From Sepiola atlantica (Eukaryota > Mollusca > Cephalopoda > Sepiida > Sepiolidae): 64,000 nt of DNA. The DNA lies in contig CAUVYP010001208.1 in assembly GCA_963556195.1 (NCBI GenBank), positions 5,332,001 to 5,396,000 on the forward strand. The letters run 5' to 3'. This document shows positions 1 to 11,900 of the stretch, piece by piece; position 1 is the stretch's first letter; each line of letters opens with the position of its first letter. Position numbers and translations under genes: made by a program. The notes below the pieces were generated by a model. It was not told the DNA's origin and did no database searches. It was given only the letters and a program-made list of their open reading frames with translations.

Positions 1-999
1 CAGAAGTGCAGCTCTTGTACTGCCGGAGATATGTCGATACAAACTGAATACGCAAAACATCAAGAAAATTTAGCGCGTTTGAAAGTTGATATCGCTTTTG
101 TTTATAACTTCCACATTTATTCGAATTGTGCAACGAAACTTTGCAGACAGTCGCGGAGACACATGTTCTACTGAAGTACCAAGTTTCAGAAGTGCAGCTC
201 TTGTACTGCCGGAGATATGTCGATACAAACTGAATACGCAAAACATCGACAAAATTTAGCGCGTTTTAAAGTTGATATCGCTTTTGTTTATAACTTCCAC
301 ATTTATTCGAATTGTGCAACGAAACTTTGCACAGATTAGCGGAGTCACATTTTCTACTGAAGTACTAAGTTTCAGAAGTGCAGCTCTTGTACTGCCGGAG
401 ATATGTCGATACAAACTGAATACGCAAAACATCGACAAAATTTAGCGCGTTTTAAAGTTGATATCGCTTTTGTTTATAACTTCCACATTTATTCGAATTG
501 TGCAACGAAACTTTGCAGACAGTCGCGGAGGCACATTTTCTACTGAAGTACCAAGTTTCAGAAGTGCAGCTCTTGTACTGCCGGAGATATGTCGATACAA
601 ACTGAATACGCAAAACATCAACAAAATTCAGCGCGTTTTAAAGTTGATATCGCTTTTGTTTATAACTTCCACATTTATTCGAATTGTGCAACGAAACTTT
701 GCACAGATTAGCGGAGTCACATTTTCTACTGAAGTACCAAGTTTCAGAAGTGCAGCTCTTGTACTGCCGGAGATATGTCGATACAAACTGAATACGCAAA
801 ACATCAACAAAATTTAGCGCGTTTGAAAGTTGATATCGCTTTTGTTTATAACTTCCACATTTATTCGAATTGTGCAACGAAACTTTGCAGACAGTCGTGG
901 AGACACATGTTCTACTGAAGTAGCAAGTTTCAGAAGTGCAGCTCTTGTACTGCCGGAGATATGTCGATACAAACTGAATACGCAAAACATCAACAAAAT
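1..999 (+). repeat. Left edge: partial monomer plus A-S-D-B-A
   Basis: The window opens inside a monomer, at the hairpin region, and continues with types A, S, D, B and A. The D monomer at 442 has the D box (ggaggcacatt) but keeps tttagcgcg and ttcgaattg, so it lacks the two linked changes (gcccg and ccaattg) that later D monomers carry. At about 608 the monomer edge reads attcagcg instead of atttagcg, a rare private change. No larger period is complete in this stretch. Confidence 0.85.
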
Positions 1000-2353
1000 T
1001 TAGCGCGTTTTAAAGTTGATATCGCTTTTGTTTATAACTTCCACATTTATTCGAATTGTGCGACGAAACTTTGCACAGATTAGCGGAGTCACATTTTCTA
1101 CTGAAGTACCAAGTTTCAGAAGTGCAGCTCTTGTACTGCCGGAGATATGTCGATACAAACTGAATACGCAAAACATCGACAAAATTTAGCGCGTTTTAAA
1201 GTTGATATCGCTTTTGTTTATAACTTCCACATTTATTCGAATTGTGCAACGAAACTTTGCACAGATTAGCGGAGTCACATTTTCTACTGAAGTACTAAGT
1301 TTCAGAAGTGCAGCTCTTGTACTGCCGGAGATATGTCGATACAAACTGAATACGCAAAACATCGACAAAATTTAGCGCGTTTTAAAGTTGATATCGCTTT
1401 TGTTTATAACTTCCACATTTATTCGAATTGTGCAACGAAACTTTGCACAGATTAGCGAAGTCACATTTTCTACTGAAGTACCAAGTTTCAGAAGTGCAGC
1501 TCTTGTACTGCCGGAGATATGTCGATACAAACTGAATACGCAAAACATCAACAAAATTTAGCGCGTTTTAAAGTTGATATCGCTTTTGTTTATAACTTCC
1601 ACATTTATTCGAATTGTGCAACGAAACTTTGCAGACAGTCGCGGATAGGCCTTTTCTACTGAAGTACCAAGTTTCAGAAGTGCAGCTCTTGTACTGCCGG
1701 AGATATGTCGATACAAACTGAATACGCAAAACATCAACAAAATTTAGCGCGTTTGAAAGTTGATATCGCTTTTGTTTATAACTTCCACATTTATTCGAAT
1801 TGTGCAACGAAACTTTGCAGACAGTCGCGGAGACACATGTTCTACTGAAGTACCAAGTTTCAGAAGTGCAGCTCTTGTACTGCCGGAGATATGTCGATAC
1901 AAACTGAATACGCAAAAAATCAACAAAATTTAGCGCGTTTTAAAGTTGATATCGCTTTTGTTTATAACTTCCACATTTATTCGAATTGTGCAACGAAACT
2001 TTGCACAGATTAGCGGAGTAACATGTTCTACTTAAGTACCAAGTTTCAGAAGTGCAGCTCTTGTACTGCCGGAGATATGTCGATACAAACTGAATACGCA
2101 AAACATCAACAAAATTTAGCGCGTTTTAAAGTTGATATCGCTTTTGTTTATAACTTCCACATTTATTCGAATTGTGCAACGAAACTTTGCACAGATTAGC
2201 GGAGTCACATTTTCTACTGAAGTACCAAGTTTCAGAAGTGCAGCTCTTGTACTGCCGGAGATATGTCGATACAAACTGAATACGCAAAACATCAACAAAA
2301 TTTAGCGCGTTTTAAAGTTGATATCGCTTTTGTTTATAACTTCCACATTTATT

Positions 2354-2370
2354 CGAATTGTGCAACGAAA
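2354..2370 (-). other. Partial CENP-B-box-like string (half match)
   Basis: Read on the minus strand this 17-mer begins tttcgttgca. It matches the left half of the mammalian CENP-B box (TTCG, then A five bases later), but it lacks the CGGG of the required right half. It recurs in almost every monomer and overlaps the ATTCGAAT palindrome. F-type monomers change it (gtgaaacg). I record it as a position to test and not as a functional box. Confidence 0.2.
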
Positions 2371-2376
2371 CTTTGC

Positions 2377-2400
2377 AGACAGTCGCGGAGACACATGTTC
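2377..2400 (+). other. Two-state variable box (P state), reference copy
   Basis: Across the array this window of about 24 bp carries most of the differences between monomers, while both flanks are nearly invariant. Two main states exist: P (agacagtcgcgg...) in types A, K, C, D and F, and Q (acagattagcgg...) in types B, H and S. E monomers carry a third, mixed state (agagataagcgg). The shared string acag sits two bases further left in Q than in P, yet total length is kept, so the states differ as blocks and not by scattered point changes. Human alpha satellite has a comparable local A-box/B-box dichotomy, where box B binds CENP-B. Protein binding here is only a hypothesis. Confidence 0.8.
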
Positions 2401-2406
2401 TACTGA

Positions 2407-2439
2407 AGTACCAAGTTTCAGAAGTGCAGCTCTTGTACT
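2407..2439 (+). other. Imperfect hairpin/cruciform motif, reference copy
   Basis: The left arm agtaccaag (2407-2415) pairs with the right arm cttgtact (2432-2439) with one bulged c, leaving a 16-base loop. The motif is present in nearly every monomer. S-type monomers have agtactaag in the left arm instead. In the two one-base-deleted monomers near 24,731 and 37,564 the bulged base is missing and the stem becomes a perfect 8 bp. Short dyads are a recurrent feature of satellite DNA and have been linked to centromere specification. Whether this one extrudes is not shown by sequence. Confidence 0.6.
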
Positions 2440-4905
2440 GCCGGAGATATGTCGATACAAACTGAATACGCAAAACATCAACAAAATTTAGCGCGTTTTA
2501 AAGTTGATATCGCTTTTGTTTATAACTTCCACATTTATTCGAATTGTGCAACGAAACTTTGCACAGATTAGCGGAGTAACATGTTCTACTGAAGTACTAA
2601 GTTTCAGAAGTGCAGCTCTTGTACTGCCGGAGATATGTCGATACAAACTGAATACGCAAAACATCGACAAAATTTAGCGCGTTTTAAAGTTGATATCGCT
2701 TTTGTTTATAACTTCCACATTTATTCGAATTGTGCAACGAAACTTTGCACAGATTAGCGGAGTCACATTTTCCACTGAAGTACCAAGTTTCAGAAGTGCA
2801 GCTCTTGTACTGCCGGAGATATGTCGATACAAACTGAATACGCAAAACATCAACAAAATTTAGCGCGTTTTAAAGTTGATATCGCTTTTGTTTATAACTT
2901 CCACATTTATTCGAATTGTGCAACGAAACTTTGCAGACAGTCGCGGATAGGCCTTTTCTACTGAAGTACCAAGTTTCAGAAGTGCAGCTCTTGTACTGCC
3001 GGAGATATGTCGATACAAACTGAATACGCAAAACATCAACAAAATTTAGCGCGTTTTAAAGTTGATATCGCTTTTGTTTATAACTTCCACATTTATTCGA
3101 ATTGTGCAACGAAACTTTGCAGACAGTCGCGGAGACACATGTTCTACTGAAGTACCAAGTTTCAGAAGTGCAGCTCTTGTACTGCCGGAGATATGTCGAT
3201 ACAAACTGAATACGCAAAACATCAACAAAATTTAGCGCGTTTTAAAGTTGATATCGCTTTTGTTTATAACTTCCACATTTATTCGAATTGTGCAACGAAA
3301 CTTTGCACAGATTAGCGGAGTCACATGTTCTACTGAAGTACCAAGTTTCAGAAGTGCAGCTCTTGTACTGCCGGAGATATGTCGATACAAACTGAATACG
3401 CAAAACATCAACAAAATTTAGCGCGTTTTAAAGTTGATATCGCTTTTGTTTATAACTTCCACATTTATTCGAATTGTGCAACGAAAAGTTGCACAGATTA
3501 GCGGAGTCACATTTTCTACTGAAGTACCAAGTTTCAGAAGTGCAGCTCTTGTACTGCCGGAGATATGTCGATACAAACTGAATACGCAAAACATCAACAA
3601 AATTTAGCGCGTTTGAAAGTTGATATCGCTTTTGTTTATAACTTCCACATTTATTCGAATTGTGCAACGAAACTTTGCAGACAGTCGCGGAGACACATGT
3701 TCTACTGAAGTACCAAGTTTCAGAAGTGCAGCTCTTGTACTGCCGGAGATATGTCGATACAAACTGAATACGCAAAACATCAACAAAATTTAGCGCGTTT
3801 TAAAGTTGATATCGCTTTTGTTTATAACTTCCACATTTATTCGAATTGTGCGACGAAACTTTGCACAGATTAGCGGAGTCACATGTTCTACTGAAGTACC
3901 AAGGTTCAGAAGTGCAGCTCTTGTACTGCCGGAGATATGTCGATACAAACTGAATACGCAAAACATCGACAAAATTTAGCGCGTTTTAAAGTTGATATCG
4001 CTTTTGTTTATAACTTCCACATTTATTCGAATTGTGCAACGAAACTTTGCACAGATTAGCGGAGTCACATTTTCTACTGAAGTACTAAGTTTCAGAAGTG
4101 CAGCTCTTGTACTGCCGGAGATATGTCGATACAAACTGAATACGCAAAACATCGACAAAATTTAGCGCGTTTTAAAGTTGATATCGCTTTTGTTTATAAC
4201 TTCCACATTTATTCGAATTGTGCAACGAAACTTTGCACAGATTAGCGAAGTCACATTTTCTACTGAAGTACCAAGTTTCAGAAGTGCAGCTCTTGTACTG
4301 CCGGAGATATGTCGATACAAACTGAATACGCAAAACATCAACAAAATTTAGCGCGTTTTAAAGTTGATATCGCTTTTGTTTATAACTTCCACATTTATTC
4401 GAATTGTGCAACGAAACTTTGCAGACAGTCGCGGATAGGCCTTTTCTACTGAAGTACCAAGTTTCAGAAGTGCAGCTCTTGTACTGCCGGAGATATGTCG
4501 ATACAAACTGAATACGCAAAACATCAACAAAATTTAGCGCGTTTGAAAGTTGATATCGCTTTTGTTTATAACTTCCACATTTATTCGAATTGTGCAACGA
4601 AACTTTGCAGACCGTCGCGGAGACACACGTTCTACTGAAGTACCAAGTTTCAGAAGTGCAGCTCTTGTACTGCCGGAGATATGTCGATACAAACTGAATA
4701 CGCAAAACATCAACAAAATTTAGCGCGTTTTAAAGTTGATATCGCTTTTGTTTATAACTTCCACATTTATTCGAATTGTGCAACGAAACTTTGCACAGAT
4801 TAGCGGAGTAACATGTTCTACTGAAGTACCAAGTTTCAGAAGTGCAGCTCTTGTACTGCCGGAGATATGTCGATACAAACTGAATACGCAAACTATCAAC
4901 AAAAT

Positions 4906-5091
4906 TTAGTGCGATTTAAAGTTGATATCGCTTTTGTTTATAACTTCACCATTCTTTAGAATTGTGCAACGAAACTTTGCAGAGATAAGCGGAGTCACAT
5001 GTTCTACTGAAGTACCAAGTTTCAGAAGTGCAGCTCTTGTACTACCGGAGATATGTCGATACAAACTGAATACGCAAAACATCAACAAAAT
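4906..5091 (+). repeat. First E-type monomer (divergent class)
   Basis: E monomers differ at three linked places. The left edge reads tttagtgcgattt, and the preceding monomer usually ends cgcaaactatc instead of cgcaaaacatc. Positions 41-57 read caccattctttag instead of ccacatttattcg. The box reads agagataagcgg. I count 24 E monomers: 4906, 7882, 10114, 11230, 12904, 16066, 18298, 19600, 22018, 27039, 28899, 31131, 32433, 34851, 39872, 41174, 45265, 51587, 52889, 54563, 56609, 59027, 61073 and 63119. The change removes the ATTCGAAT palindrome and alters the partial CENP-B-like string. They serve as phase markers for the HORs. Confidence 0.85.
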
Positions 5092-8000
5092 TTAGCGCGT
5101 TTTAAAGTTGATATCGCTTTTGTTTATAACTTCCACATTTATTCGAATTGGGCAACGAAACTTTGCACAGATTAGCGGAGTCACATTTTCTACTGAAGTA
5201 CCAAGTTTCAGAAGTGCAGCTCTTGTACTGCCGGAGATATGTCGATACAAACTGAATACGCAAAACATCAACAAAATTTAGCGCGTTTTAAAGTTGATAT
5301 CGCTTTTGTTTATAACTTCCACATTTATTCCAATTGTGCAACGAAACTTTGCAGACAGTCGCGGAGGCACATTTTCTACTGAAGTACCAAGTTTCAGAAG
5401 TGCAGCTCTTGTACTGCCGGAGATATGTCGATACAAACTGAATACGCAAAACATCAACAAAATTTAGCGCGTTTGAAAGTTGATATCGCTTTTGTTTATA
5501 ACTTCCACATTTATTCGAATTGTGCAACGAAACTTTGCAGACAGTCGCGCAGACACATGTTCTACTGAAGTACCAAGTTTCAGAAGTGCAGCTCTTGTAC
5601 TGCCGGAGATATGTCGATACAAACTGAATACGCAAAACATCAACAAAATTTAGCGCGTTTTAAAGTTGATATCGCTTTTGTTTATAACTTCCACATTTAT
5701 TCGAATTGTGCGACGAGACTTTGCACAGATTAGCGGAGTCACATGTTCTACTGAAGTACCAAGTTTCAGAAGTGCAGCTCTTGTACTGCCGGAGATATGT
5801 CGATACAAACTGAATACGCAAAACATCGACAAAATTTAGCGCGTTTTAAAGTTGATATCGCTTTTGTTTATAACTTCCACATTTATTCGAATTGTGCAAC
5901 GAAACTTTGCACAGATTAGCGGAGTCACATTTTCTACTGAAGTACTAAGTTTCAGAAGTGCAGCTTTTGTACTGCCGGAGATATGTCGATACAAACTGAA
6001 TACGCAAAACATCGACAAAATTTAGCGCGTTTTAAAGTTGATATCGCTTTTGTTTATAACTTCCACATTTATTCGAATTGTGCAACGAAACTTTGCACAG
6101 ATTAGCGAAGTCACATTTTCTACTGAAGTACCAAGTTTCAGAAGTGCAGCTCTTGTACTGCCGGAGATATGTCGATACAAACTGAATACGCAAAACATCA
6201 ACAAAATTTAGCGCGTTTTAAAGTTGATATCGCTTTTGTTTATAACTTCCACATTTATTCGAATTGTGCAACGACACTTTGCAGACAGTCGCGGATAGGC
6301 CTTTTCTACTGCAGTACCAAGTTTCAGAAGTGCAGCTCTTGTACTGCCGGAGATATGTCGATACAAACTGAATACGCAAAACATCAACAAAATTTAGCGC
6401 GTTTGAAAGTTGATATCGCTTTTGTTTATAACTTCCACATTTATTCGAATTGTGCAACGAAACTTTGCAGACAGTCGCGGAGACACATGTTCTACTGAAG
6501 TACCAAGTTTCAGAAGTGCAGCTCTTGTACTGCCGGAGATATGTCGATACAAACTGAATACGCAAAAAATCAACAAAATTTAGCGCGTTTTAAAGTTGAT
6601 ATCGCTTTTGTTTATAACTTCCACATTTATTCGAATTGTGCAACGAAACTTTGCACAGATTAGCGGAGTAACATGTTCTACTGAAGTACCAAGTTTCAGA
6701 AGTGCAGCTCTTGTCCTGCCGGAGATATGTCGATACAAACTGAATACGCAAAACATCAACAAAATTTAGCGCGTTTTAAAGTTGATATCGCTTTTGTTTA
6801 TAACTTCCACATTTATTCGAATTGTGCAACGAAACTTTGCACAGATTAGCGGAGTCACATTTTCTACTGAAGTACCAAGTTTCAGAAGTGCAGCTCTTGT
6901 ACTGCCGGAGATATGTCGATACAAACTGAATACGCAAAACATCAACAAAATTTAGCGCGTTTTAAAGTTGATATCGCTTTTGTTTATAACTTCCACATTT
7001 ATTCGAATTGTGCAACGAAACTTTGCAGACAGTCGCGGAGACACATGTTCTACTGAGGTACCAAGTTTCAGAAGTGCAGCTCTTGTACTGCCGGAGATAT
7101 GTCGATACAAACTGAATACGTAAAACATCAACAAAATTTAGCGCGTTTTAAAGTTGATATCGCTTTTGTTTATAACTTCCACATTTATTCGAATTGTGCA
7201 ACGAAACTTTGCACAGATTAGCGGAGTAACATGTTCTACTGAAGTACCAAGTTTCAGAAGTGCAGCTCTTGTACTGCCGGAGATATGTCGATACAAACTG
7301 AATACGCAAAACATCGACAAAATTTAGCGCGTTTTAAAGTTGATATCGCTTTTGTTTATAACTTCCACATTTATTCGAATTGTGCAACGAAACTTTGCAG
7401 ACAGTCGCGGAGACACATGTTCTACTGAAGTACCAAGTTTCAGAAGTGCAGCTCTTGTACTGCCGGAGATATGTCGATACAAACTGAATACGCAAAACAT
7501 CAACAAAATTTAGCGCGTTTTAAAGTTGATATCGCTTTTGTTTATAACTTCCACATTTATTCGAATTGTGCAACGAAACTTTGCACAGATTAGCGGAGTA
7601 ACATGTTCTACTGAAGTACCAAGTTTCAGAAGTGCAGCTCTTGTACTGCCGGAGATATGTCGATACAAACTGAATACGCAAAACATCAACAAAATTTAGC
7701 GCGTTTTAAAGTTGATATCGCTTTTGTTTATAACTTCCACATTTATTCGAATTGTGCAACGAAACTTTGCACAGATTAGCGGAGTCACATTTTCTACTGA
7801 AGTACCAAGTTTCAGAAGTGCAGCTCTTGTACTGCCGGAGATATGTCGATACAAACTGAATACGCCAACTATCAACAAAATTTAGTGCGATTTAAAGTTG
7901 ATATCGCTTTTGTTTATAACTTCACCATTCTTTAGAATTGTGCAACGAAACTTTGCAGAGATAAGCGGAGTCACATGTTCTACTGAAGTACCAAGTTTCA

Positions 8001-8253
8001 GAAGTGCAGCTCTTGTACTACCGGAGATATGTCGATACAAACTGAATACGCAAAACATCAACAAAATTTAGCGCGTTTTAAAGTTGATATCGCTTTTGTT
8101 TATAACTTCCACATTTATTCGAATTGTGCAACGAAACTTTGCACAGATTAGCGGAGTCACATTTTCTACTGAAGTACCAAGTTTCAGAAGTGCAGCTCTT
8201 GTACTGCCGGAGATATGTCGATACAAACTGAATACGCAAAACATCAACAAAAT

Positions 8254-8439
8254 TTAGCCCGTTTTAAAGTTGATATCGCTTTTGTTTATAACTTCTACAT
8301 TTATTCCAATTGTGCAACGAAACTTTGCAGACAGTCGCGGAGGCACATTTTCTACTGAAGTACCAAGTTTCAGAAGTGCAGCTCTTGTACTGCCGGAGAT
8401 ATGTCGATACAAACTGAATACGCAAAACATCAACAAAAT
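8254..8439 (+). repeat. Representative mature D-type monomer
   Basis: D monomers have a P-like box ending ggaggcacattttc. In the mature form they also have tttagcccg at the left edge and ttccaattg at positions 50-57, which destroys the ATTCGAAT palindrome. I count 12 of them: 442, 5278, 8254, 10486, 11602, 13276, 16438, 18670, 22204, 29271, 31503 and 35037. The copy at 442 has only the box, and the copy at 5278 has the box plus ccaattg. None occurs after 35,219. The copy at 11602 is recombinant, ending atgttc. Confidence 0.8.
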
Positions 8440-8625
8440 TTAGCGCGTTTTAAAGTTGATATCGCTTTTGTTTATAACTTCCACATTTATTCGAATTGTG
8501 CAACGAAACTTTGCACAGATTAGCGGAGTCACATGTTCTACTGAAGTACCAAGTTTCAGAAGTGCAGCTCTTGTACTGCCGGAGATATGTCGATACAAAC
8601 TGAATACGCAAAACATCAACAAAAT

Positions 8626-8811
8626 TTAGCGCGTTTTAAAGTTGATATCGCTTTTGTTTATAACTTCCACATTTATTCGAATTGTGCAACGAAACTTTGT
8701 AGACAGTCGCGGATAGGCCTTTTCTACTGAAGTACCAAGTTTCAGAAGTGCAGCTCTTGTACTGCCGGAGATATGTCGATACAAACTGAATACGCAAAAC
8801 ATCAACAAAAT
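8626..8811 (+). repeat. Representative C-type monomer (StuI marker)
   Basis: C monomers carry gcggataggccttttc in the box, which creates an AGGCCT (StuI) site absent from other types. They recur throughout and are a convenient HOR phase marker. Subtypes include tttgtagac (here, 10858, 13648, 16810, 19042 and others), gctggtaggcc (22948, 25365 and their copies), and gcagatagg (53075, 54749, 56795). The C at 51959 has lost the site (ataggcgtt). Confidence 0.8.
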
Positions 8812-8997
8812 TTAGCGCGTTTTAAAGTTGATATCGCTTTTGCTTATAACTTCCACATTTATTCGAATTGTGAAACGAAACTTTACAGACCGTCGCGGAG
8901 ACACACGTTCTACTGAAGTACCAAGTTTCAGAAGTGCAGCTCTTGTACTGCCGGAGATATGTCGATACAAACTGAATACGCAAAACATCAACAAAAT
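8812..8997 (+). repeat. Representative F-type monomer
   Basis: F monomers have linked changes tttgcttataac, gtgaaacgaaac and an agaccgtcgcgg box ending acacgttc. Examples are at 8812, 13834, 16996, 19228, 27783, 29829, 32061, 40616, 41546, 45637, 53261, 54935, 56981, 59957 and 62003. Those from 53261 to 56981 have tttgtttataac and so are part-reverted or recombinant. The gtgaaacg change falls inside the partial CENP-B-like string. Confidence 0.8.
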
Positions 8998-11900
8998 TTA
9001 GCGCGTTTTAAAGTTGATATCGCTTTTGTTTATAACTTCCACATTTATTCGAATTGTGCAACGAAACTTTGCACAGATTAGCGGAGTCACATGTTCTACT
9101 GAAGTACCAAGTTTCAGAAGTGCAGCTCTTGTACTGCCGGAGATATGTCGATACAAACTGAATACGCAAAACATCAACAAAATTTAGCGCGTTTGAAAGT
9201 TGATATCGCTTTTGTTTATAACTTCCACATTTATTCGAATTGTGCAACGAAACTTTGCAGACAGTCGCGGAGACACATGTTCTACTGAAGTACCAAGTTT
9301 CAGAAGTGCAGCTCTTGTACTGCCGGAGATATGTCGATACAAACTGAATACGCAAAAAATCAACAAAATTTAGCGCGTTTTAAAGTTGATATCGCTTTTG
9401 TTTATAACTTCCACATTTATTCGAATTGTGCAACGAAACTTTGCACAGATTAGCGGAGTAACATGTTCTACTGAAGTACCAAGTTTCAGAAGTGTAGCTC
9501 TTGTACTGCCGGAGATATGTCGATACAAACTGAATACGCAAAACATCAACAAAATTTAGCGCGTTTTAAAGTTGATATCGCTTTTGTTTATAACTTCCAC
9601 ATTTATTCGAATTGTGCAACGAAACTTTGCACAGATTAGCGGAGTCACATTTTCTACTGAAGTACCAAGTTTCAGAAGTGCAGCTCTTGTACTGCCGGAG
9701 ATATGTCGATACAAACTGAATACGCAAAACATCAACAAAATTTAGCGCGTTTTAAAGTTGATATCGCTTTTGTTTATAACTTCCACATTTATTCGAATTG
9801 TGCAACGAAACTTTGCAGACAGTCGCGGAGACACATGTTCTACTGAAGTACCAAGTTTCAGAAGTGCAGCTCTTGTACTGCCGGAGTTATGTCGATACAA
9901 ACTGAATACGCAAAACATCAACAAAATTTAGCGCGTTTTAAAGTTGATATCGCTTTTGTTTATAACTTCCACATTTATTCGAATTGTGCAACGAAACTTT
10001 GCACAGATTAGCGGAGTAACATGTTCTACTGAAGTACCAAGTTTCAGAAGTGCAGCTCTTGTACTGCCGGAGATATGTCGATACAAACTGAATACGCCAA
10101 CTATCAACAAAATTTAGTGCGATTTAAAGTTGATATCGCTTTTGTTTATAACTTCACCATTCTTTAGAATTGTGCAACGAAACTTTGCAGAGATAAGCGG
10201 AGTCACATGTTCTACTGAAGTACCAAGTTTCAGAAGTGCAGCTTTTGTACTACCGGAGATATGTCGATACAAACTGAATACGCAAAACATCAACAAAATT
10301 TAGCGCGTTTTAAAGTTGATATCGCTTTTGTTTATAACTTCCACATTTATTCGAATTGTGCAACGAAACTTTGCACAGATTAGCGGAGTCACATTTTCTA
10401 CTGAAGTACCAAGTTTCAGAAGTGCAGCTCTTGTACTGCCGGAGATATGTCGATACAAACTGAATACGCAAAACATCAACAAAATTTAGCCCGTTTTAAA
10501 GTTGATATCGCTTTTGTTTATAACTTCCACATTTATTCCAATTGTGCAACGAAACTTTGCAGACAGTCGCGGAGGCACATTTTCTACTGAAGTACCAAGT
10601 TTCAGAAGTGCAGCTCTTGTACTGCCGGAGATATGTCGATACAAACTGAATACGCAAAACATCAACAAAATTTAGCGCGTTTTAAAGTTGATATCGCTTT
10701 TGTTTATAACTTCCACATTTATTCGAATTGTGCAACGAAACTTTGCACAGATTAGCGGAGTCACATGTTCTACTGAAGTACCAAGTTTCAGAAGTGCAGC
10801 TCTTGTACTGCCGGAGATATGTCGATACAAACTGAATACGCAAAACATCAACAAAATTTAGCGCGTTTTAAAGTTGATATCGCTTTTGTTTATAACTTCC
10901 ACATTTATTCGAATTGTGCAACGAAACTTTGTAGACAGTCGCGGATAGGCCTTTTCTACTGAAGTACCAAGTTTCAGAAGTGCAGCTCTTGTACTGCCGG
11001 AGATATGTCGATACAAACTGAATACGCAAAACATCAACAAAATTTAGCGCGTTTTAAAGTTGATATCGCTTTTGTTTATAACTTCCACATTTATTCGAAT
11101 TGTGCAACGAAACTTTGCACAGATTAGCGGAGTAACATGTTCTACTGAAGTACCAAGTTTCAGAAGTTCAGCTCTTGTACTGCCGGAGATATGTCGATAC
11201 AAACTGAATACGCAAACTATCAACAAAATTTAGTGCGATTTAAAGTTGATATCGCTTTTGTTTATAACTTCACCATTCTTTAGAATTGTGCAACGAAACT
11301 TTGCAGAGATAAGCGGAGTCACATGTTATACTGAAGTACCAAGTTTCAGAAGTGCAGCTCTTGTACTACCGGAGATATGTCGATACAAACTGAATACGCA
11401 AAACATCAACAAAATTTAGCGCGTTTTAAAGTTGATATCGCTTTTGTTTATAAGTTCCACATTTATTCGAATTGTGCAACGAAACTTTGCACAGATTAGC
11501 GGAGTCACATTTTCTACTGAAGTATAAAGTTTCAGAAGTGCAGCTCTTGTACTGCCGGAGATATGTCGATACAAACTGAATACGCAAAACATCAACAAAA
11601 TTTAGCCCGTTTTAAAGTTGATATCGCTTTTGTTTATAACTTCCACATTTATTCCAATTGTGCAACGAAACTTTGCAGACAGTCGCGGAGGCACATGTTC
11701 TACTGAAGTACCAAGTTTCAGAAGTGCAGCTCTTGTACTGCCGGAGATATGTCGATACAAACTGAATACGCAAAACATCAACAAAATTTAGCGCGTTTTA
11801 AAGTTGATATCGCTTTTGTTTATAACTTCCACATTTATTCGAATTGTGCAACGAAACTTTGCACAGATTAGCGGAGTCACATGTTCTACTGAAGTACCAC

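Larger units (their letters stand above)
2302..2487 (+). repeat. Reference monomer (type K, closest to consensus)
   Basis: One complete unit, used here to define positions 1-186. Position 1 is the first t of tttagcgcg. Landmarks are TTTAAA near the left edge (DraI), GATATC at positions 19-24 (EcoRV), the 8-bp palindrome ATTCGAAT at 50-57, the variable box at 76-99, an imperfect hairpin at 106-138, and CCGG soon after. Most other monomers differ from this one by only a few bases outside the box. The unit has 72 G+C in 186 bp. It shows no internal half-unit repeat that I could see. Confidence 0.9.
1000..7695 (+). repeat. Loosely ordered HOR zone (15-mer and 10-mer spacing)
   Basis: The module S-B(gcgaagtcac)-C-A, preceded by a Q-box monomer carrying the private change gtgcgacga, recurs at 1000, 3790 and 5650, spacings of 2790 and 1860 bp (15 and 10 monomers). 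The stretch 1000-2670 also matches 5650-7320 at 4650 bp (25 monomers). Order between modules varies. The first E monomer of the window is at 4906, and a hybrid A/F monomer (A left edge with an F-like box) is at 4534. Private changes are more scattered here than in the middle of the window, so this part looks less recently homogenised. Confidence 0.75.

Noticed and set aside
70..252. A minus-strand frame of about 60 codons present in most monomers
   Set aside because: It recurs only because 186 is a multiple of three. It starts at TTG (or ATG two codons later), has no promoter or splice context that I can see, and is broken by stops in several monomers (1930, 11230, 15508, 17740, 21460, 56609). 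Variants change the amino acid freely in the box. I see no recognisable domain.
458..817. Plus-strand frames of 109-119 codons crossing two monomers (also 6169-6498, 23150-23509, 24211-24540, 27799-28158 and their copies)
   Set aside because: Each results from a single base change at the monomer edge or box that removes the usual stop. They share no features beyond the satellite.
2320..2340. TATA-like and forkhead-like strings (tgtttataac) and a minus-strand AATAAA once per monomer
   Set aside because: These short motifs are expected by chance in A+T-rich DNA and are multiplied by the repeat. There is no other evidence of promoters or polyadenylation.
2302..2487. Transposon-derived unit with terminal repeats or target-site duplications
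   Set aside because: The units abut directly with no terminal inverted repeats, no target duplications and no transposase remnants.
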